Assembly: GCA_041859045.1 (NCBI GenBank)
Contig: JBHELB010000026.1
Coordinates: 1 to 64,000, forward strand
Direction: 5' to 3'
DNA length: 64,000 bases
Source of the DNA: JBHELB01 sp041859045
Lineage (GTDB): Bacteria > Hydrogenedentota > Hydrogenedentia > Hydrogenedentales > SLHB01
In this document: positions 60,992 to 64,000 of the stretch, one piece after another
Layout of the letters: every line of letters starts with the position of its first letter
Position numbering within the stretch: position 1 is the first letter of the stretch
Notes under the pieces: generated by a model
The model's database searches: none
Told to the model about the DNA's origin: nothing
The model's input: the letters and a program-made list of their open reading frames with translations, nothing else
Made by a program: the position numbers and the translations under genes

Positions 60992-62497
60992 ATGGGTGCA
61001 TCGATGGCGGCCGGAAATCATCTGGAGGGAATCCGGCCAGGACGGCTGTTTACGGGCAGTTGCCTGGCGCTGATCGCTACCGCGGTCAACTTTGCAATCA
61101 TGGGCGCGATCATGGGACCGCTCAAGCAGGAGTTTATCCTCACCAATCAGCAGGTCGGCTATATCGGCGGCGCGGGGTTGTGGGGATTCACGATTTCGAT
61201 CTTTCTGTTTGGTCCGCTGTGCGATGCGCTCGGCATGCGCTTCCTGCTGCGCCTCGCGTTTGTGTGTCATGCCGCGGGCGTGCTCACGATGATTAATGCG
61301 ACGGGGTTCAGCACCCTCCTTATTGGACAGTTGATCATTGCGATGGGCAATGGACTGGTCGAGGCGGCGTGTAACCCGCTGATCGCTACCATCTATCCCG
61401 ACCGCAAAACCGCCAAGCTGAACCAGTTCCATGTGTGGTTCCCCGGCGGCATCGTGATCGGGGGCTTGGTCGCGGCCGGTCTGAACGGGATTGGACTGGA
61501 CTCCTGGAAACTCAAGTTGTGCGTCATCCTGATCCCCACGGCGCTCTACGGCGTGCTGCTGCTGATGGAGCGTTTCCCCGCCACGGAGCGTCTGCAATCC
61601 GGGCTTTCTTTTGGTGACATGGTGGTGGGCGCGTTCGGACGTCCGCTGTTCTGGATTCTGCTGCTGTGCATGGGCATCACCGCGTCGCTTGAGTTGGGGC
61701 CGGGCCGGTGGATTCCCGCCGTGATGGAAGCGGGCGGCATGAACGGCATTCTCGTGCTGGTATGGATCAACGGGCTCATGGCGTTGCTGCGGTTTTTCGC
61801 GGGACCGGTGGTGCATCGCCTTGCGCCGACGGGCATTCTCGTGACCTCGGCCTTCCTGGCAGGCTTGGGTCTGCTCTGGCTGAGCTACACCGAGAGCAAC
61901 GTGGTGGTGTTCGTCGCGGCGACGCTGTTCGCCGTCGGCGTTTGCTACTTCTGGCCGACGATGCTGGGCATCACTTCCGAGCGCGTGCCCAAGGGCGGCG
62001 CGCTGGCGCTGGCGTTGCTGGGCGGATTCGGTAACGTCGTCGTTGGACTCGTCGCCGCGCCGCAGATGGGCGCGATTGCCGATCGCTACGGCCACGACCG
62101 TCTCCCCGCCGCGGAGGTCCGCACGCTGCTGCAAGACGCCGATCGCGTCTACATCGCCGCGCCGGGCACCCCGGAGAAGGTTGCTTCGGATATCGCCATG
62201 GGACGTCAGGCGGCCATGGATATTCTTGCCAAGGCGCCGAACGCGGCCGACCCGCTGCCGGTCGTGCAGACCGCGGAAGCGTTGCGCACGCTGATCAAGT
62301 CGGCCCCGGCCAGTGAGGAAGGCCAGGCTATCGCAAAGAAGGCCGGCGCTTTGATCGGGCCGGCGGACAACTTCGGCGGCCGCATGTCGTTCCGGTTTGT
62401 TGCGCCGTTCGCGCTGGTGCTGTTGGTGGTGTTTGGCACGATCTGGCTGCGCGATAAGGCGCGCGGCGGATACAAGGTCGAGCACATCGGCGACTAA
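60992..62497 (+). CDS. Major facilitator superfamily transporter
   Basis: The 501-residue protein has about twelve hydrophobic segments, with a clear first half (ALIATAVNFAIMGAIMGPLKQEF... GPLCDALGMRFLLRL) and second half. Between the last two helix groups is a soluble insertion of about 100 residues (near 375-465, rich in Ala and charged residues) before the final helix LVLLVVFGTIWL. The general type is that of sugar or oligosaccharide MFS permeases; the substrate is not fixed. GAGGAG lies seven bases before the ATG at 60992. Its own promoter and a terminator with a UUCG loop make it a single-gene unit. Confidence 0.88.
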   Translation: MGASMAAGNHLEGIRPGRLFTGSCLALIATAVNFAIMGAIMGPLKQEFILTNQQVGYIGGAGLWGFTISIFLFGPLCDALGMRFLLRLAFVCHAAGVLTMINATGFSTLLIGQLIIAMGNGLVEAACNPLIATIYPDRKTAKLNQFHVWFPGGIVIGGLVAAGLNGIGLDSWKLKLCVILIPTALYGVLLLMERFPATERLQSGLSFGDMVVGAFGRPLFWILLLCMGITASLELGPGRWIPAVMEAGGMNGILVLVWINGLMALLRFFAGPVVHRLAPTGILVTSAFLAGLGLLWLSYTESNVVVFVAATLFAVGVCYFWPTMLGITSERVPKGGALALALLGGFGNVVVGLVAAPQMGAIADRYGHDRLPAAEVRTLLQDADRVYIAAPGTPEKVASDIAMGRQAAMDILAKAPNAADPLPVVQTAEALRTLIKSAPASEEGQAIAKKAGALIGPADNFGGRMSFRFVAPFALVLLVVFGTIWLRDKARGGYKVEHIGD

Positions 62498-62513
62498 TCG
62501 CGGTTAATACACG

Positions 62514-62547
62514 CGGGGGAGTTTCCTTCGGGAAACTCCCCCGTTTT
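62514..62547. terminator. Terminator between MFS and glycosyltransferase genes
   Basis: The 13-bp stem cgggggagtttcc pairs with ggaaactcccccg around a TTCG loop, followed by TTTT. It serves the MFS gene and may act for the converging glycosyltransferase. Confidence 0.82.
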
Positions 62548-62574
62548 CCTTATCTGTTTGTACCGCAGCGCGCT

Positions 62575-63723
62575 TCAATCTCTCCCGCGCATACACTCCT
62601 GGTACACTTGCTCAAGACGTGCCGCGCTGGCGTCCCACGTGAGCGTTTGCGCCCGGGACAGGCCCGCAACGGCCCGCGCCCGCGCGGCGTCCGGGTGCTC
62701 CAGTACGTCTTCGAGCGCTTCCTCAATGCTTTCCGTGGATTCCGGATCGATATAGCGCGCAGTATCGCCTGCGACTTCCGGCAACGACGAGATGTTCGAC
62801 GTAATCACCGGCGTGCCCGCCGCCATCGCCTCGAGCACGGGCAGGCCAAACCCTTCATAGAGCGACGGGTATACGCAGGCCTCCGCGCGGCGCAACAACG
62901 CAATCGCTTCGGCGCGCGCGAGATATCCCGCATGCACCACGCCGGGCTCGCCAACGCGTGCGAGGATCGGTTCAGACTTCCAGCCTGTTTTGCCCGCGAG
63001 CAGTAGCTTCGGGCAATCGCGGCGCCGCGCGCGCAGGTGCGCGTATGCGTCCATCAGTCGCAGCAAATTCTTGCGCGGTTCCATCGTGCCGAGGTGGATG
63101 AAATACGGTCCCTCAAGCCCGAGCCGCGCACGCAATGCCGCGGTCGCTTCAGGGTCTTCTGCCTGAGTGAATTCATCGAGGCATACGCCGCCGGGGACAA
63201 CATAAATTCGCGCCGCGTTCACCTGCAAGAGATCGACGAGATCCGCTTTACAGCTTTCCGATACCGCGATAATCGCGTCGGCACGGCGCGCGATGTGATG
63301 CAGCAGACGCGTCTGCACGCGGATCGTTTCCTCGGTATGCGTCTCGGGGCGACGGAAAAAGGACAGGTCGTGCACGGTGACCATGCGCACGGCGTGGCGC
63401 GCGGCGGGGAGTTGGTGAAACAGGTTGTGCGCAATATCGACGCGGCCCGTGAACCACTCGATCGGCGGCCAGTCGCAGGCGGGCCAAAGGCTCACCTTCA
63501 GCCGCCGCGCCCAGGGCAACACGCAGGTGCGCGAAAAGCCTCCTTCGAAGCCTTCCATGCGGGCGGGTACGCCGCGCGCGCGGGTGGCAAACAAACGTAG
63601 GTCGAGCGCGGGACGCCGCGCGATGAGTGCGCGTATCTGGTGCCAAGCGGCATAGCCGACGCCGGTGCGCGGGTGTTCAAAGACGCAGCTCAGATCGAGC
63701 GCGATGCGTACCCGGCTCGGCAT
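62575..63723 (-). CDS. Glycosyltransferase, GT4 family (GT-B fold)
   Basis: The 382-residue protein has an N-terminal acceptor half (starting MPSRVRIALDLSCVFEHPRTGVGYA) and a C-terminal nucleotide-sugar-binding half. The latter has the GT4 pattern: GTMEPRKNL near 215 and the E-x7-E motif in SLYEGFGLPVLEAMAAGTPV. It transfers a sugar from a nucleotide donor, probably in surface polysaccharide or lipid glycan synthesis at the cytoplasmic membrane face. It follows the next upstream gene by 3 bp, so the two are in one operon. Confidence 0.92.
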   Translation of the reverse strand: MPSRVRIALDLSCVFEHPRTGVGYAAWHQIRALIARRPALDLRLFATRARGVPARMEGFEGGFSRTCVLPWARRLKVSLWPACDWPPIEWFTGRVDIAHNLFHQLPAARHAVRMVTVHDLSFFRRPETHTEETIRVQTRLLHHIARRADAIIAVSESCKADLVDLLQVNAARIYVVPGGVCLDEFTQAEDPEATAALRARLGLEGPYFIHLGTMEPRKNLLRLMDAYAHLRARRRDCPKLLLAGKTGWKSEPILARVGEPGVVHAGYLARAEAIALLRRAEACVYPSLYEGFGLPVLEAMAAGTPVITSNISSLPEVAGDTARYIDPESTESIEEALEDVLEHPDAARARAVAGLSRAQTLTWDASAARLEQVYQECMRGRD

Positions 63724-63726
63724 GGA

Positions 63727-64000
63727 CTACAGATCGACCATGCTCGGCGGGGCCTCGCGTGTGGGCTCCTCCGGGGCAACCGAAAGATTCTCTTCGCTGT
63801 CGTGGCGGCCATTGCCGGAGACATCCGGCTTGGGCGTTGCTCCAGGCTGCGGGGCATCTTGCACGAACAACCCGAGCATACGGCAGGCGAGTTCCGCCGC
63901 GTGCAATTGCACGGTCTCGGAGGGACTGTAGAGCAGCTTCTCAAGCACCACGCGCTTCACCGTCTCCGCGTTGAGTTCCGCATCGCCAACCGGAGGCCGC
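63727..64000 (-). CDS. C-terminal part of an unidentified protein, cut by the window edge
   Basis: The frame is open to base 64000 and its start lies outside. The visible end reads RVVLEKLLYSPSETVQLHAAELACRMLGLF, a helical segment, then a polar, Pro/Glu/Ser-rich tail ending APPSMVDL. I cannot name the family. It is 3 bp upstream of the glycosyltransferase gene on the same strand, so a shared transcript is likely. Confidence 0.6.
   Translation of the reverse strand, partial: RPPVGDAELNAETVKRVVLEKLLYSPSETVQLHAAELACRMLGLFVQDAPQPGATPKPDVSGNGRHDSEENLSVAPEEPTREAPPSMVDL

Noticed and set aside
60623..62485. 620-codon frame opposite the MFS gene
   Set aside because: Composition is Arg/His/Gln-rich, typical of an antisense shadow; the opposite strand encodes a clear MFS protein.
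1..64000. CRISPR arrays, tRNA or rRNA genes
   Set aside because: No regularly spaced short repeats, no cloverleaf-like sequence and no rRNA-like stretch were found in the gaps by reading. The repeated palindromes at 45.7-48 kb are too long and irregularly spaced for CRISPR.

Overview
The window is 64 kb of GC-rich, gene-dense chromosome from a free-living, probably uncultured, diderm bacterium. Features pointing to the PVC or Hydrogenedentota-like part of the tree are two ECF sigma factors fused to membrane and extracytoplasmic domains, a very large secreted glycosidase, a FecR/DUF6600 protein, multidomain secreted proteins with TSP3 and Ig-like repeats, and dispersed palindromic repeats of the ACCACAGAG type. 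That assignment is inference; no rRNA, tRNA or ribosomal protein gene is visible to settle it.

Layout. 1-1.33 kb: an apparently intact IS4-family element, one end of which coincides with the window edge. 1.4-4.2 kb: a PilZ/pseudo-receiver protein and a convergent DRTGG-PHP-HATPase operon. 4.2-4.7 kb: a palindromic repeat block. 4.7-10.7 kb: priA with an HNH nuclease, a small membrane protein, an HTH-receiver regulator and a PAS-SpoIIE phosphatase. 10.9-19.1 kb: a 1354-residue secreted glycosidase-like protein with two degenerate hydrolase domains, a Sm-like membrane protein, an entericidin-type lipopeptide and a DUF1854 ABC exporter. 19.3-24.6 kb: a peptide/oligosaccharide ABC uptake operon (lipoprotein, two permeases) with a downstream HEAT-repeat protein. 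24.8-29.6 kb: HD phosphohydrolase, sugar isomerase, FecR/DUF6600 protein and DUF1858 protein. 29.7-33.5 kb: a pair of SPFH proteins and RtcB.

33.5-42.1 kb is the most accessory-looking part. It holds a less GC-rich orphan gene ending in a HEPN-like RNase motif, two ECF-sigma fusions, an IS5 remnant with an internal deletion, a broken methyltransferase gene, and a 225-bp MITE-like element with perfect 28-bp inverted ends. 42.2-45.7 kb: uracil-DNA glycosylase and an NtrB/NtrC-type two-component system. 45.7-48.1 kb: a GHMP kinase, then an array in which long-inverted-repeat elements flank a GxxExxY gene and a remnant of a second copy. 48.1-50.8 kb: an NAD-salvage operon (NrtR-like Nudix regulator, nicotinamidase, nicotinate phosphoribosyltransferase). 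51-60.7 kb: a 1935-residue GH9 glycosidase and a beta-propeller/TSP3 surface protein. 61-64 kb: an MFS transporter, a glycosyltransferase and a gene running off the edge.

Together the genes suggest a polysaccharide-degrading heterotroph (GH9, glycosidase/esterase-like giant, oligomer uptake, sugar isomerase, MFS) with much envelope sensing. The candidates most worth following as undescribed systems are the GxxExxY/palindrome array, the HEPN-like orphan beside rtcB, and the double pseudo-hydrolase glycosidase.
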